Assembly: GCF_000938265.1 (NCBI RefSeq)
Contig: NZ_JYFC01000002.1
Span: forward strand, 558,001 to 622,000
Direction of reading: 5' to 3'
DNA: 64,000 bases
DNA from: Agreia bicolorata
Lineage (GTDB): Bacteria; Actinomycetota; Actinomycetes; Actinomycetales; Microbacteriaceae
Below, one piece after another: positions 39,369-48,141 of this stretch. How positions within the stretch are numbered: position 1 is the stretch's first letter; every line of letters starts with the position of its first letter. The position numbers and the translations under genes are program-made. The notes beneath the pieces are model-generated. The model had not been told where the DNA came from. It was given only the letters and a program-made list of their open reading frames with translations, and ran no database searches.

Positions 39369-40934
39369 ATGACGACGACGTCAGCTCCCGCTACAACGGG
39401 AGGTGCCCGCGTTCGCGTTCAGCGATTCGGCACATTCCTCTCCGGCATGATCATGCCGAACATCCCCGCCCTCATCGCGTGGGGCCTCTTGACGGCCCTC
39501 TTCATCGATGTCGGATGGCTTCCGAACGAGCAGCTGGCGACCATCGTCGGGCCGTTCATCCACTACCTGCTGCCGATCCTGATCGCCTACACGGGCGGCC
39601 ACATGATCTACCAGGTCCGCGGTGGAGTCGTCGCCTCGATCGCCCTGATGGGTGTCATCGGCGGGTCGGACTACCTGATCGCTCAGATCAACGCGGCCGC
39701 GCTGGCCGCCAACCCCGACGCGTCGGAGCTCGGCCAGGTGCACATGTTCATCGGTGCCATGATCATGGCCCCGATCGCCGCGTACTCGATGAAGTGGCTC
39801 GACGGCCTGTGGGACGGCAAGATCCGGCCCGGCTTCGAGATGCTGGTCAACATGTTCTCGGCCGGAATCTGGGGCTTCGTCCTCCTCATCATCGGGTTCT
39901 ACCCGGTGGCCTGGGCGATCAACGGCATCATGTCGCTGCTGAGCGGCGCCGTCGGATGGCTCGTCGACACCAACCTGCTGCCCTTGACGAGCATCATCAT
40001 CGAGCCGGCCAAGGTCTTCTTCCTGAACAACGCCATCAACCACGGTGTTCTGACCCCCCTCGGCATCGAACAGGCCGCCGGCGAGAGCCACAAGTCGATC
40101 CTGTTCCTGCTCGAGGCGAACCCCGGCCCCGGTGTCGGCCTGCTGCTCGCGTTCGTCGTCTTCGGAATCGGCGCGGCTCGCGCCTCCGCTCCCGGCGCCG
40201 CGATCATCCAGTTCTTCGGCGGCATCCACGAGATCTACTTCCCGTACGCACTGATGAAGCCGACCCTGATCATCGCCCTCATCGCGGGTGGCATGACCGG
40301 CGTGACGACCAACATGCTGATGGACTCGGGCCTCCGCGCTCCAGCGGCCCCGGGAAGCATCATCGCGGTCTTCGCGCAGACCGCATCGGACAGCTACCTC
40401 GGTGTCGCGCTCTCGGTTCTGCTGTCGGCCGCCGTCACGTTCTTCGTCTCGATGATCATCCTTCGGTCGAGCCGCAAGAAAGATCTCGCAGCCGAGGCCG
40501 CCGGCGAGGACGCCCTGGGCGCAGCTCTCGCGGCGAACGCGGCGAACAAGGGCGGCGAGAGCCGCGTCGGCTCCCTGCTGGGAACCGACTCAGCCACGTC
40601 GGCGACGGCGAGCAGCGGAGTGGCGACCGCCGCGAAGCTCGAGAACATCGTGTTCGCCTGCGACGCAGGCATGGGATCGAGCGCCATGGGAGCCTCCGTG
40701 CTGCGGAACAAGCTCAAGAAGGCAGGCATCACCGATGTCTCGGTCAAGAACCTCGCCATCGCGAACCTGACTGATGACATCGATCTGGTGATCACCCAGA
40801 AGGAGCTCACCGATAGGGCACGCCAGAAGACGCCGAACGCCCAGCACGTCTCGGTCGACAACTTCATGAACAGCCCGAAGTACGACGAGGTCGTGAACCA
40901 GGTCGCAGCCCAGCACCCCACGGACCAGGCGTAG
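39369..40934 (+). CDS. mtlA: PTS mannitol permease, EIICB
   Basis: 521 residues from ATG 39369 behind AAGGAG. The frame is open further upstream into ptsI, without a better start. The EIIC membrane domain (about 1-350) has the mannitol-family signatures RFGTFLSGMIMPNIPALIAW, NHGVLTPLG and FFGGIHEIYFPYALM. After a flexible Ala-rich linker the EIIB domain carries Cys 431 in FACDAGMGSSAMGASVLR. There is no EIIA domain, which is supplied by mtlF. Imports and phosphorylates mannitol to mannitol-1-phosphate. Confidence 0.96.
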   Translation: MTTTSAPATTGGARVRVQRFGTFLSGMIMPNIPALIAWGLLTALFIDVGWLPNEQLATIVGPFIHYLLPILIAYTGGHMIYQVRGGVVASIALMGVIGGSDYLIAQINAAALAANPDASELGQVHMFIGAMIMAPIAAYSMKWLDGLWDGKIRPGFEMLVNMFSAGIWGFVLLIIGFYPVAWAINGIMSLLSGAVGWLVDTNLLPLTSIIIEPAKVFFLNNAINHGVLTPLGIEQAAGESHKSILFLLEANPGPGVGLLLAFVVFGIGAARASAPGAAIIQFFGGIHEIYFPYALMKPTLIIALIAGGMTGVTTNMLMDSGLRAPAAPGSIIAVFAQTASDSYLGVALSVLLSAAVTFFVSMIILRSSRKKDLAAEAAGEDALGAALAANAANKGGESRVGSLLGTDSATSATASSGVATAAKLENIVFACDAGMGSSAMGASVLRNKLKKAGITDVSVKNLAIANLTDDIDLVITQKELTDRARQKTPNAQHVSVDNFMNSPKYDEVVNQVAAQHPTDQA

Positions 40935-40958
40935 CCTGATCCTCCACCCCAGGACGCC

Positions 40959-40991
40959 CCCGGCCGTCGGAGCACGACTCCGGCGGCCGGG
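40959..40991 (+). terminator. Strong hairpin between mtlA and mtlF
   Basis: Stem CCCGGCCG-T-CGGAG / CTCCG-G-CGGCCGGG, 14 bp including one U-G pair, loop CACGA, 24 bases after mtlA. No T-run follows. Probably an RNA processing or stability element giving unequal expression of mtlA and mtlF-mtlD. Confidence 0.6.
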
Positions 40992-41034
40992 CGGCCCGGG
41001 CCCTAACACCTACGAAGCGAACGAAGAGGACGTC

Positions 41035-41472
41035 ATGAGCGACAAAGTACTGGATCTCGAATCAATCAGCGTCGACGGCACCGCGACCACGCAGGAGGAG
41101 GCGATCCGCGAAGCGGCATCCATTCTCGTAGCCGCGGGGGCCGTGACCGACAGCTACGTCGGCTACATGCTCGAGCGAGAGAAGAGCGTCTCGACCTATA
41201 TGGGCAATTTCCTGGCCATCCCCCACGGAACGAACGAGGGCAAAGACACGATCCTCGCCTCCGGCCTGTCGTTCGTGCGCTACGCGGCCCCGATCGACTG
41301 GGATGGCAACGAGGTGCGCTTCGTCGTCGGCATCGCCGGCAAAGACAACGGCCACCTCGACATCCTCTCGAAGATCGCCATCATCTTCTCCGACGACGAC
41401 GAGGTTCAGAAGCTCCTGGATGCGCCTGACGCCCCCGCACTCTTCGCGCTGCTGGGCGAGGTCAACGAATGA
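41035..41472 (+). CDS. mtlF: PTS mannitol EIIA component
   Basis: 145 residues. His 64 in [13 protein letters not shown] is the phosphorylated residue of the mannitol/fructose EIIA-2 family, and [16 protein letters not shown] fits. It passes phosphate from HPr to the EIIB domain of MtlA. Ribosome site GAAGAGGA. Stop overlaps the mtlD ATG. Confidence 0.96.
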   Translation: MSDKVLDLESISVDGTATTQEEAIREAASILVAAGAVTDSYVGYMLEREKSVSTYMGNFLAIPHGTNEGKDTILASGLSFVRYAAPIDWDGNEVRFVVGIAGKDNGHLDILSKIAIIFSDDDEVQKLLDAPDAPALFALLGEVNE

Positions 41473-42623
41473 AGGCGGTTCACTTCGGCGCCGGCAACAT
41501 CGGTCGCGGTTTCGTCGGACTGATTCTGCACAACGCCGGCTACGAGGTGGTGTTCGCCGATGTGAACGCCGAACTCATCGACTCGCTCGCCTCGACGCCC
41601 AGCTACCGGGTGCACGAGGTGGGGGCGTCCTCGAAGAGCTGGATGGTCGACAACTACCGGGCATTGAACTCGGCCACGCACGAGGCTGACGTCGTCGCCG
41701 AGATCGCATCGGCCGACATCGTTACGACCGCGGTGGGTCCGAACATCCTGCGTTTCGTCGCGCCCCTCATTGCCCGCGCCATCAACGCGCGGGATGCGTC
41801 GCTGAAGCCGCTCGCGGTCATGGCCTGCGAGAACGCCATCAACGCCACCGACCTGCTGAAGCAGGAGATCGTGGCGGGGCTCGACGACGCGGCCCTCGCA
41901 TCCCTCGACGCTCGTGCCGTCTTCGCGAACACGGCCGTCGACCGCATCGTTCCGGGCCAGGCGGCGGACGCCGGACTCGACGTGACCGTCGAGGATTTCT
42001 TCGAGTGGGCGATCGAATCCGGCCCTTTCGGCGACGAACTGCCCCAGATCGCCGAAGCCCACTTCGTCGACGACCTCGCTCCCTACATCGAGCGCAAGCT
42101 CTTCACCGTGAACACCGGCCACGCCACCACGGCCTACTTCGGCTTTCTGGAGGGCGCGGCCACCCTGGCCGACGCCATGCGCAGCTCCGAGGTCTTCGCC
42201 CGGGTCGCCGCGGTGCTCGACGAGACCAAGGCTCTGCTTATCGCGAAGTACGACTTCGACCCTGAGGTGCAGGAGGCGTACGTACAGAAGAACCTCACGC
42301 GCTTCGCAAACCCGTTCCTGCCCGACACTCCGGCCCGCGTCGGACGCCAGCCCGTGCGCAAGCTCGGCCGACACGAGCGCTTCATCGGCCCGGCGGCAGA
42401 GCTCGCCGAGCGCGGCATAGTGCCCGAGGCTCTGCTGGGCGCGATCGGGGCGGCGCTGCGCTTCGATCTGCCGGAAGACGCGCAGAGTGTGGAGCTGAAA
42501 GAGCTGCTCGCCACGTCGACGGCCGAGGACGCGACGTCACGTCTGACCGGGCTCGACGCAGCCCACCCCCTCTACGCCCACGTGGTGAGAGTCGTCGAGC
42601 GGGTGCAGAAGAGTCAGCCCTGA
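41469..42623 (+). CDS. mtlD: Mannitol-1-phosphate 5-dehydrogenase
   Basis: 384 residues. The Rossmann motif [15 protein letters not shown] lies at the N-terminus. [13 protein letters not shown] and the catalytic-domain segment [19 protein letters not shown] are typical of MtlD. Converts mannitol-1-phosphate plus NAD to fructose-6-phosphate. Overlaps mtlF by four bases and ends the mannitol operon. Confidence 0.96.
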   Translation: MKAVHFGAGNIGRGFVGLILHNAGYEVVFADVNAELIDSLASTPSYRVHEVGASSKSWMVDNYRALNSATHEADVVAEIASADIVTTAVGPNILRFVAPLIARAINARDASLKPLAVMACENAINATDLLKQEIVAGLDDAALASLDARAVFANTAVDRIVPGQAADAGLDVTVEDFFEWAIESGPFGDELPQIAEAHFVDDLAPYIERKLFTVNTGHATTAYFGFLEGAATLADAMRSSEVFARVAAVLDETKALLIAKYDFDPEVQEAYVQKNLTRFANPFLPDTPARVGRQPVRKLGRHERFIGPAAELAERGIVPEALLGAIGAALRFDLPEDAQSVELKELLATSTAEDATSRLTGLDAAHPLYAHVVRVVERVQKSQP

Positions 42624-42640
42624 ATCGTAGCGGGATCGAC

Positions 42641-42669
42641 TTGCCAGAAAGGCTCATATCACCTAAGCT
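42641..42669 (+). promoter_or_regulatory. Promoter of infA (alpha operon)
   Basis: TTGCCA (42641-42646), a 17-base spacer and TAAGCT (42664-42669). It starts 18 bases after mtlD and about 110 bases before infA, with no better candidate in the gap. Confidence 0.7.
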
Positions 42670-42781
42670 CGATCTTTGGTGTTTGTACGCCCTTTTCGGC
42701 GTGCCGCGTTCGGGTTTCTCCCGGCGCAATCACCCATCCAAACGCACGACCAGCAATCAATAACTTTAGCGATAGTGAGTA

Positions 42782-43003
42782 ATGGCCAAAAAAGACGGTG
42801 TCATCGAGATCGAAGGCGCAGTGGTCGAGGCTCTGCCCAACGCGATGTTTCGTGTTGAGCTGACCAACGGACACAAAGTACTCGCCCACATTTCGGGCAA
42901 GATGCGTCAGCACTACATCCGAATCCTCCCCGAGGACCGGGTGATCGTAGAGCTGAGCCCCTACGACCTGACCCGTGGTCGGATCGTCTACCGCTACAAG
43001 TAA
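42782..43003 (+). CDS. infA: Translation initiation factor IF-1
   Basis: 73 residues, normal length. It is an S1-type OB fold: [40 protein letters not shown] and [15 protein letters not shown]-1 blocks the A site during initiation. First gene of the alpha cluster, preceded by its own promoter. Confidence 0.99.
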   Translation: MAKKDGVIEIEGAVVEALPNAMFRVELTNGHKVLAHISGKMRQHYIRILPEDRVIVELSPYDLTRGRIVYRYK

Positions 43004-43088
43004 CGCTCATCCGAGCGATGTTGATCGCTGGAAAGTAACGGCCCGGGGCATCCTCCGGGTACGAAGACAGCGAAAGCAAGGAATCACC

Positions 43089-43205
43089 ATGAAGGTCAAC
43101 CCCAGCGTCAAGCCGATGTGCGAGCACTGCCGTGTCATTCGTCGCAACGGCAACGTGATGGTCATCTGCAAGAGCAACCCGCGTCACAAGCAGCGCCAGG
43201 GCTAA
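43089..43205 (+). CDS. rpmJ: 50S ribosomal protein L36 (zinc-binding form)
   Basis: 38 residues from ATG 43089. The upstream open frame crosses the infA gap and is not used. [20 protein letters not shown] with a later Cys and His ([11 protein letters not shown]) gives the CxxC...C...H zinc ribbon of the C+ paralogue. L36 stabilises the 50S core. Ribosome site AAGGAA. Confidence 0.98.
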   Translation: MKVNPSVKPMCEHCRVIRRNGNVMVICKSNPRHKQRQG

Positions 43206-43244
43206 GCAGCCGCCAGCTCCACCCGTTTCACCCTCACAACACAA

Positions 43245-43321
43245 CAGCAGAACCAGATCCGATCGGCCGAGAGGCTGATCGAGGACACCCGCGGTCGGAG
43301 GCCGCGGCACCGGTTCTGCTG
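43245..43321 (+). ncRNA. Candidate three-way-junction RNA leader of rpsM
   Basis: An outer 10-bp stem CAGCAGAACC (43245-43254) / GGTTCTGCTG (43312-43321) encloses two hairpins: GATCGGCC-GAGA-GGCTGATC (43261-43280, one G-U pair) and CCGCGG-TCGGAGG-CCGCGG (43289-43307). The element ends 32 bases before the rpsM ATG. This arrangement is unlikely by chance and suggests a cis-acting regulatory RNA, for example a ribosomal-protein binding site. The E. coli alpha operon is controlled by S4 at the same place, but the fold seen here is not the S4 pseudoknot I know. Confidence 0.6.
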
Positions 43322-43353
43322 CAGACCTCCACTCATCAACAGGAGCCACCACC

Positions 43354-43728
43354 ATGGCACGTCTAGCAGGCGTAGACATTCCGCGCGACAAGCGCGTGGA
43401 AGTCGCACTCACCTACATCTACGGAGTCGGTCGCACCAGTGCGCTCAAGACTCTGGCCGACACCGAGATCTCGGGCGACATCCGAGTCAAGGATCTCAGC
43501 GATGACCAGCTCATCGCGCTGCGCGACTACATCGAAGGCAACTTCAAGGTAGAAGGTGACCTTCGTCGTGAGGTCGCAGCAGACATCCGTCGCAAGGTCG
43601 AGATCGGAAGCTACCAGGGTGTTCGTCACCGTCGTGGCCTGCCCGTTCACGGACAGCGCACCAAGACCAACGCTCGCACCCGCAAGGGCCCGAAGCGCAC
43701 CGTCGCCGGCAAGAAGAAGGCCCGATAG
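43354..43728 (+). CDS. rpsM: 30S ribosomal protein S13
   Basis: 124 residues. It begins [20 protein letters not shown], contains [14 protein letters not shown] and [20 protein letters not shown], and ends in a Lys-rich tail that contacts P-site tRNA. AACAGGAG ribosome site. Preceded by the structured leader at 43245-43321. Confidence 0.98.
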   Translation: MARLAGVDIPRDKRVEVALTYIYGVGRTSALKTLADTEISGDIRVKDLSDDQLIALRDYIEGNFKVEGDLRREVAADIRRKVEIGSYQGVRHRRGLPVHGQRTKTNARTRKGPKRTVAGKKKAR

Positions 43729-43779
43729 CGAGAGGCCCCAGAGCCTCACGCATCGCCATAAACGTTTTAGGAGAAAACA

Positions 43780-44178
43780 ATGGCAGCACCAAAATCGGCC
43801 GCTCGTAAGCCGCGTCGTAAAGAGAAGAAGAACATCGCCGTGGGCCAGGCCCACATCAAGTCGACGTTCAACAACACCATCGTCACCATCACCGACCCCC
43901 AGGGTGCTGTGCTGAGCTGGGCTTCGTCGGGAACCGTCGGCTTCAAGGGATCGCGCAAGTCGACCCCCTTCGCCGCGCAGCTCTCCGCCGAGTCGGCCGC
44001 GCGCCAGGCTCAGGAGCACGGTGTCAAGAAGGTCGACGTCTTCGTCAAGGGACCGGGATCCGGCCGCGAGACCGCCATCCGCTCGCTCCAGGCCGCAGGC
44101 CTCGAGGTCGGATCGATCAACGACGTCACCCCGCAGGCGCACAACGGTTGCCGCCCGCCGAAGCGCCGTCGCGTCTAA
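43780..44178 (+). CDS. rpsK: 30S ribosomal protein S11
   Basis: 132 residues, usual length. It contains [40 protein letters not shown] and the C-terminal [20 protein letters not shown]11 lies on the 30S platform near the E-site codon. AGGAG ribosome site. In many bacteria rpsD follows; here rpoA follows after a long hairpin. Confidence 0.98.
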   Translation: MAAPKSAARKPRRKEKKNIAVGQAHIKSTFNNTIVTITDPQGAVLSWASSGTVGFKGSRKSTPFAAQLSAESAARQAQEHGVKKVDVFVKGPGSGRETAIRSLQAAGLEVGSINDVTPQAHNGCRPPKRRRV

Positions 44179-44191
44179 GTAAGCCAACCGC

Positions 44192-44227
44192 CGATCGGAG
44201 AATGGGATTTTTCCCATTCTCCGATCG
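44192..44227 (+). terminator. Strong hairpin between rpsK and rpoA
   Basis: A perfect 16-bp stem CGATCGGAGAATGGGA / TCCCATTCTCCGATCG with a TTTT loop, 13 bases after rpsK. It is probably a terminator for infA-rpmJ-rpsM-rpsK despite lacking a clear T-run, since a new promoter candidate lies directly downstream. Confidence 0.75.
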
Positions 44228-44232
44228 ACGGG

Positions 44233-44261
44233 TTGTACGTGGTTTCATAACTCAATAACCA
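44233..44261 (+). promoter_or_regulatory. Candidate internal promoter for rpoA-rplQ
   Basis: TTGTAC (44233-44238), 17 bases, TAACCA (44256-44261), immediately after the 16-bp hairpin and about 70 bases before the rpoA start. A moderate consensus match. Confidence 0.5.
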
Positions 44262-44330
44262 GCCGGGCCCGCCACCCGGTTGTCACTGCAAGGTGTCATA
44301 TAGCGGACATCTGGCCGAAAGGAATCAATA

Positions 44331-45320
44331 GTGCTTATTGCACAGCGCCCCACGCTCACCGAAGAAAACATCTCCGAATTCCGCTCGCGGTTCGTCATCG
44401 AGCCCCTGGAACCCGGTTTCGGCTACACGCTCGGCAACTCGCTCCGTCGCACACTGCTGTCGTCGATCCCCGGAGCCGCTGTCACCAGCATCCGTCTCGA
44501 CGGCGTGCTGCACGAGTTCTCGACGATCCCCGGTGTTAAAGAAGACGTCACCGAGATCATCCTGAACATCAAGGGACTCGTTGTCTCGAGCGAGCACGAC
44601 GAGCCGATCACCGCCTACCTGCGCAAGCACGCATCGGGCCAGGTCACGGCTGCAGACATCTCGGCTCCGGCCGGTGTCGAGATCCACAACCCCGAGCTCG
44701 TGATCGCGACGCTCAACGAGAAGGCCAAGTTCGAGCTCGAGCTCATCATCGAGCGCGGCCGTGGATACGTCTCCGCCACGCAGAACCGCAGCGAGTTCTC
44801 CGAAGCCGGCCAGATCCCGGTCGACTCGATCTACTCGCCCGTGCTGAAGGTGACCTACCGCGTCGAGGCGACTCGTGCCGGTGAGCGCACCGACTTCGAC
44901 CGCCTGGTTGTCGATGTCGAGACGAAGAACGCCATCACGCCGCGCGACGCCATCGCTTCGGCGGGCCGCACGCTGACCGAGCTCTTCGGCCTGGCTCGCG
45001 AGCTCAACACCGCCGCAGAGGGCATCGAGATCGGCCCCGCGCCGGTCGACGCCGTTCTCTCCAGCGAACTTGCCGTTCCGATCGAAGACCTCGACCTGAG
45101 CGTGCGTTCGTACAACTGCCTCAAGCGCGAGGGAATCAACACGGTGAGCGAACTGGTCGCCCTGAGTGAGACCCAGCTCATGAACATCCGCAACTTCGGA
45201 CAGAAGTCGGTGGATGAGGTCAAGGACAAGCTCGTTGAGCTTGGCCTGTCGCTGAAGGACACGGTTCCCGGTTTCGACGGAGCCCACTTCTACGGCGGCT
45301 ACGACGACGAGAACATCTAG
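44331..45320 (+). CDS. rpoA: DNA-directed RNA polymerase subunit alpha
   Basis: 329 residues from GTG 44331 behind GAAAGGA. The N-terminal assembly domain has [19 protein letters not shown] and [18 protein letters not shown]. The C-terminal domain, which binds UP elements and activators, has [18 protein letters not shown] and [14 protein letters not shown]. Alpha dimerises to start polymerase assembly. Complete and of normal length. Confidence 0.99.
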   Translation: MLIAQRPTLTEENISEFRSRFVIEPLEPGFGYTLGNSLRRTLLSSIPGAAVTSIRLDGVLHEFSTIPGVKEDVTEIILNIKGLVVSSEHDEPITAYLRKHASGQVTAADISAPAGVEIHNPELVIATLNEKAKFELELIIERGRGYVSATQNRSEFSEAGQIPVDSIYSPVLKVTYRVEATRAGERTDFDRLVVDVETKNAITPRDAIASAGRTLTELFGLARELNTAAEGIEIGPAPVDAVLSSELAVPIEDLDLSVRSYNCLKREGINTVSELVALSETQLMNIRNFGQKSVDEVKDKLVELGLSLKDTVPGFDGAHFYGGYDDENI

Positions 45321-45376
45321 TCGCGCTCTGCCGTCGACGCGAACCTACTTACCTGAACTGATTCTGGAGAAACACC

Positions 45377-45958
45377 ATGCCTAAGCCCACCAAGGGACCC
45401 CGTCTCGGTGGCGGACCGGCGCACGAGCGCCTGCTGCTCGCCAACCTGGCTGCCGCCCTCTTTACCCACAAGAGCATCAAGACCACCGAGACCAAGGCCA
45501 AGCGCCTGCGTCCGGTCGCCGAGCGTCTGATCACGTTCGCCAAGCGCGGAGACCTGCACGCTCGTCGTCGCGTTCTCGGCGTCATCGGCGACAAGAGCGT
45601 CGTGCACGAGCTCTTCACCGAGATCGCTCCGCTCGTCGCTGAGCGTGAGGGTGGCTACACCCGCATCACGAAGCTCGGCTTCCGCAAGGGCGACAACGCC
45701 TCGATGGTTCAGATCGAGCTCGTGCTCGAGCCCGTCGTGAAGACGCCGTCGAAGTCGAAGTCCAAGAAGGTCGCCGACGCTCCGGTCGAAGACGCTCCGG
45801 TCGAAGACGCTCCGGTCGAAGACGCTCCGGTCGAAGATGTGCCGGTCGAACAGACTGAGACCGTCGAAGAGAGTGCGCCCGTCGAAGACGAGGTCGTGAC
45901 CGACGCCGCTGCAGAGGTCGAGGCCGACGCCGCCGACAAGGCCGACGACGCCAAGTAG
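45377..45958 (+). CDS. rplQ: 50S ribosomal protein L17 with acidic repeat tail
   Basis: 193 residues against about 120 for the L17 core. The core begins [20 protein letters not shown] and contains [20 protein letters not shown]. From about residue 130 an acidic tail follows, containing four APVED units and a degenerate VPVEQ unit, then a Glu/Asp/Ala-rich end. The units are encoded by a 15-bp tandem repeat. L17 lies at the bottom of the 50S near the tunnel exit, so the tail would protrude. Confidence 0.97.
   Translation: MPKPTKGPRLGGGPAHERLLLANLAAALFTHKSIKTTETKAKRLRPVAERLITFAKRGDLHARRRVLGVIGDKSVVHELFTEIAPLVAEREGGYTRITKLGFRKGDNASMVQIELVLEPVVKTPSKSKSKKVADAPVEDAPVEDAPVEDAPVEDVPVEQTETVEESAPVEDEVVTDAAAEVEADAADKADDAK
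45779..45853 (+). repeat. 15-bp tandem repeat inside rplQ
   Basis: Five consecutive 15-base units of GCTCCGGTCGAAGAC. Units 1-3 are identical, unit 4 differs in its last base, and unit 5 is GTGCCGGTCGAACAG. Each unit encodes APVED or a variant, so copy-number changes would keep the frame. A likely strain-variable site. Confidence 0.9.
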
Positions 45959-45972
45959 TCAGCACCACCTGC

Positions 45973-46008
45973 GAACGCCCCGTCATCCGCTCGGATGACG
46001 GGGCGTTC
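45973..46008 (+). terminator. Terminator after rplQ
   Basis: A perfect 16-bp stem GAACGCCCCGTCATCC / GGATGACGGGGCGTTC with a GCTC loop, 14 bases after the stop, followed by TCTCGTTCT. It ends the rpoA-rplQ transcript. Confidence 0.82.
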
Positions 46009-46051
46009 TCTCGTTCTATGCTCGTTGACGATGACCGACCGGAGAACTGAT

Positions 46052-46897
46052 ATGACGCTCGTGCCGAGTGCCGAAGACCTCGTTCGTGTGCGTTTGGGCA
46101 TCGCCTACGACGGCACGGGTTTCTCGGGCTGGGCGAAACAGCCCGCGCTGCGCACGGTGCAGGGGGTGCTCGAAGAGGCCCTCGACACCATCTATCACCG
46201 CCACGGGCCCGCCCCCACGCTCGTGGTCGCCGGGCGAACGGATGCCGGGGTGCACGCGACGGGGCAGGTCGCGCACCTCGATCTGACGCCGGCCCAGGCC
46301 GCTCGGCTGGCACCCGAAGCTTTGGCTCGGCGCATCAACGGTGTGCTCGGGACGACATCGGATGTTGTGGTCACCTCGAGCGCGCGGGCCGACCAGCACT
46401 TCGATGCGCGGTTCTCGGCCACGTGGCGTCGCTACGAGTACCGCCTCGCCGATGCGTCGACCGAGCGCAATCCGCTCGAGCGCACGTTCACCGCCGCGTA
46501 CACCGGTTCTCTCGACGCCGCCCTGATGCATGCCGCCGCGCAGAGTCTCCTCGGGCTGCGCGACTTCGCCTCGTTCTGCAAGCCGAGAGAGGGAGCCACC
46601 ACCATCCGGTCTCTTCAATCCTTCACTTGGCAACGCGACGATGAGGGGGTGCTGGTGTCGAGACTGCAGGCCGATGCGTTCTGCCACAGCATGGTGCGGG
46701 CCCTGGTGGGGGCCTGCGTCGCCGTGGGGGAGGGGCGCTTCGATACGAGCGAACTCGTGTCTCTGAGCGACGCGCTCGAGCGCACGAGCGCCTTCAAGGT
46801 CATGCCGGCGCGTGGCCTGATACTGCGCGAAGTGGGCTACCCCGAGGCATCCGGTTTCGCCGACCGGGCCCTGCAGACCCGCGCGAAGCGCACGTGA
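46052..46897 (+). CDS. truA: tRNA pseudouridine(38-40) synthase TruA
   Basis: 281 residues from ATG 46052, eight bases after GGAG. An in-frame ATG at 46031 lacks a ribosome site. The fold signature is RLGIAYDGTGFSGWAKQPAL, the catalytic Asp lies in VAGRTDAGVHATGQVAH, and RRYEYRLAD and FCHSMVRALVGACV follow. It makes pseudouridine in the tRNA anticodon stem-loop. Downstream of rplQ as in many actinobacteria, but behind a terminator. Confidence 0.96.
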   Translation: MTLVPSAEDLVRVRLGIAYDGTGFSGWAKQPALRTVQGVLEEALDTIYHRHGPAPTLVVAGRTDAGVHATGQVAHLDLTPAQAARLAPEALARRINGVLGTTSDVVVTSSARADQHFDARFSATWRRYEYRLADASTERNPLERTFTAAYTGSLDAALMHAAAQSLLGLRDFASFCKPREGATTIRSLQSFTWQRDDEGVLVSRLQADAFCHSMVRALVGACVAVGEGRFDTSELVSLSDALERTSAFKVMPARGLILREVGYPEASGFADRALQTRAKRT

Positions 46898-46953
46898 GTT
46901 CGCCGCGGCAGTCGCGGAGCGGCCGCAAATAGGCTAGTCTCGATTCTTGGTGT

Positions 46954-47023
46954 CCACGCAGCTTCGTGTGGCGCCCGAACTTGAGCCCTCCACGGGCCGC
47001 GTTCCCGGGCTTCTTGCCCGTGG
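46954..47023 (+). other. Structured leader upstream of rplM
   Basis: Two hairpins lie in the 206-base gap between truA and rplM: CCACGC-AGCTTC-GTGTGG (46954-46971, one G-U pair) and CCACGGGC / GCCCGTGG (46990-46997 and 47016-47023) around an 18-base loop. A weak -10-like TAGGCT lies at 46930-46935, with no good -35. Possibly a regulatory leader of rplM-rpsI. Confidence 0.4.
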
Positions 47024-47103
47024 TCGAGTGAGTCGATCGAGGAACACGCCACCGGAGTGGGATTTCACGGACTCCTCATTTCGACAAAGAAAGCAGTAAT
47101 ACT

Positions 47104-47550
47104 GTGACGCGCACTTATTCCCCCAAGATCAGCGAGGTCACCCGTAACTGGGTCATCATCGATGCCGAAGACGTAGTCCTCGGTCGCCTCGCCAGCCACG
47201 CAGCGGTCATCCTCCGCGGCAAGAACAAGGCCACCTTCACCCCCCACATGGACATGGGTGACTTCGTCATCATCATCAACGCCGAGAAGGTCGCCCTGAC
47301 CGGCAAGAAGCTCGCGCAGAAGCTGGCATACCGCCACTCGGGCTACCCGGGCGGACTGTCGTCGGTGACGTATGCCGAGCTCCTCGAGAAGAACCCGACT
47401 CGCGCAATCGAGAAGGCCGTTCGCGGAATGCTCCCGAAGAACTCGATCGGTCGCGCCCAGCTGACGAAGCTCAAGGTGTACACCGGCTCCGAGCACCCTC
47501 ACGCTGCCCAGCAGCCGACGCCGTACACCCTCGACCAGGTCGCCCAGTAG
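47104..47550 (+). CDS. rplM: 50S ribosomal protein L13
   Basis: 148 residues from GTG 47104. It contains [40 protein letters not shown] and [15 protein letters not shown]13 is an early 50S assembly protein. Paired with rpsI in the universal order. Confidence 0.98.
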   Translation: MTRTYSPKISEVTRNWVIIDAEDVVLGRLASHAAVILRGKNKATFTPHMDMGDFVIIINAEKVALTGKKLAQKLAYRHSGYPGGLSSVTYAELLEKNPTRAIEKAVRGMLPKNSIGRAQLTKLKVYTGSEHPHAAQQPTPYTLDQVAQ

Positions 47551-47600
47551 CGACCGGCCCAGACACTTCTTCTAAGACAAGCTAAGGATTCGTAACCATC

Positions 47601-48101
47601 GTGGCGAAGATCGCAGACCAGATTGACGTTGCTCCCACCGAGGAGCAGCAGAGCTATTCCACCGAGACGCCCGCCGAGGCAGCCGCACAGGCAGCCCCGC
47701 GCCCCGCGCTCACCGTTTCAGGAGCGGCCGTCGGCCGTCGCAAGCAGGCCATCGCCCGCGTGCGTCTCGTTCCGGGTGCCGGCACCATCACGGTCAACAG
47801 CCGTGAGTTCGCCGACTTCTTCCCGAACAAGCTGCACCAGCAGCTGATCACCGACCCGTTCAAGGTTCTCGACCTGCTGGGCAGCTACGACGTCGTCGCA
47901 AAGATCTCTGGCGGTGGCCCCTCCGGTCAGGCCGGCGCTCTTCGCCTGGGCATCGCCCGTGCGCTGAACGAGATCGACGAAGAGAACAACCGCGCGACGC
48001 TGAAGAAGGCGGGCTTCCTCAGCCGCGACGCTCGCGTCAAGGAGCGCAAGAAGGCCGGTCTCAAGAAGGCCCGCAAGGCTCCTCAGTTCTCGAAGCGCTA
48101 A
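47601..48101 (+). CDS. rpsI: 30S ribosomal protein S9
   Basis: 166 residues from GTG 47601, ribosome site AAGGA. An Ala/Glu/Pro-rich N-terminal extension of about 45 residues precedes the S9 core ([39 protein letters not shown]). It ends in the conserved [12 protein letters not shown] tail that reaches the P-site tRNA. Confidence 0.98.
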   Translation: MAKIADQIDVAPTEEQQSYSTETPAEAAAQAAPRPALTVSGAAVGRRKQAIARVRLVPGAGTITVNSREFADFFPNKLHQQLITDPFKVLDLLGSYDVVAKISGGGPSGQAGALRLGIARALNEIDEENNRATLKKAGFLSRDARVKERKKAGLKKARKAPQFSKR

Positions 48102-48141
48102 TCGCAGTCGTCCTTCGACTGCTCTAAAAGACAGCACCACA

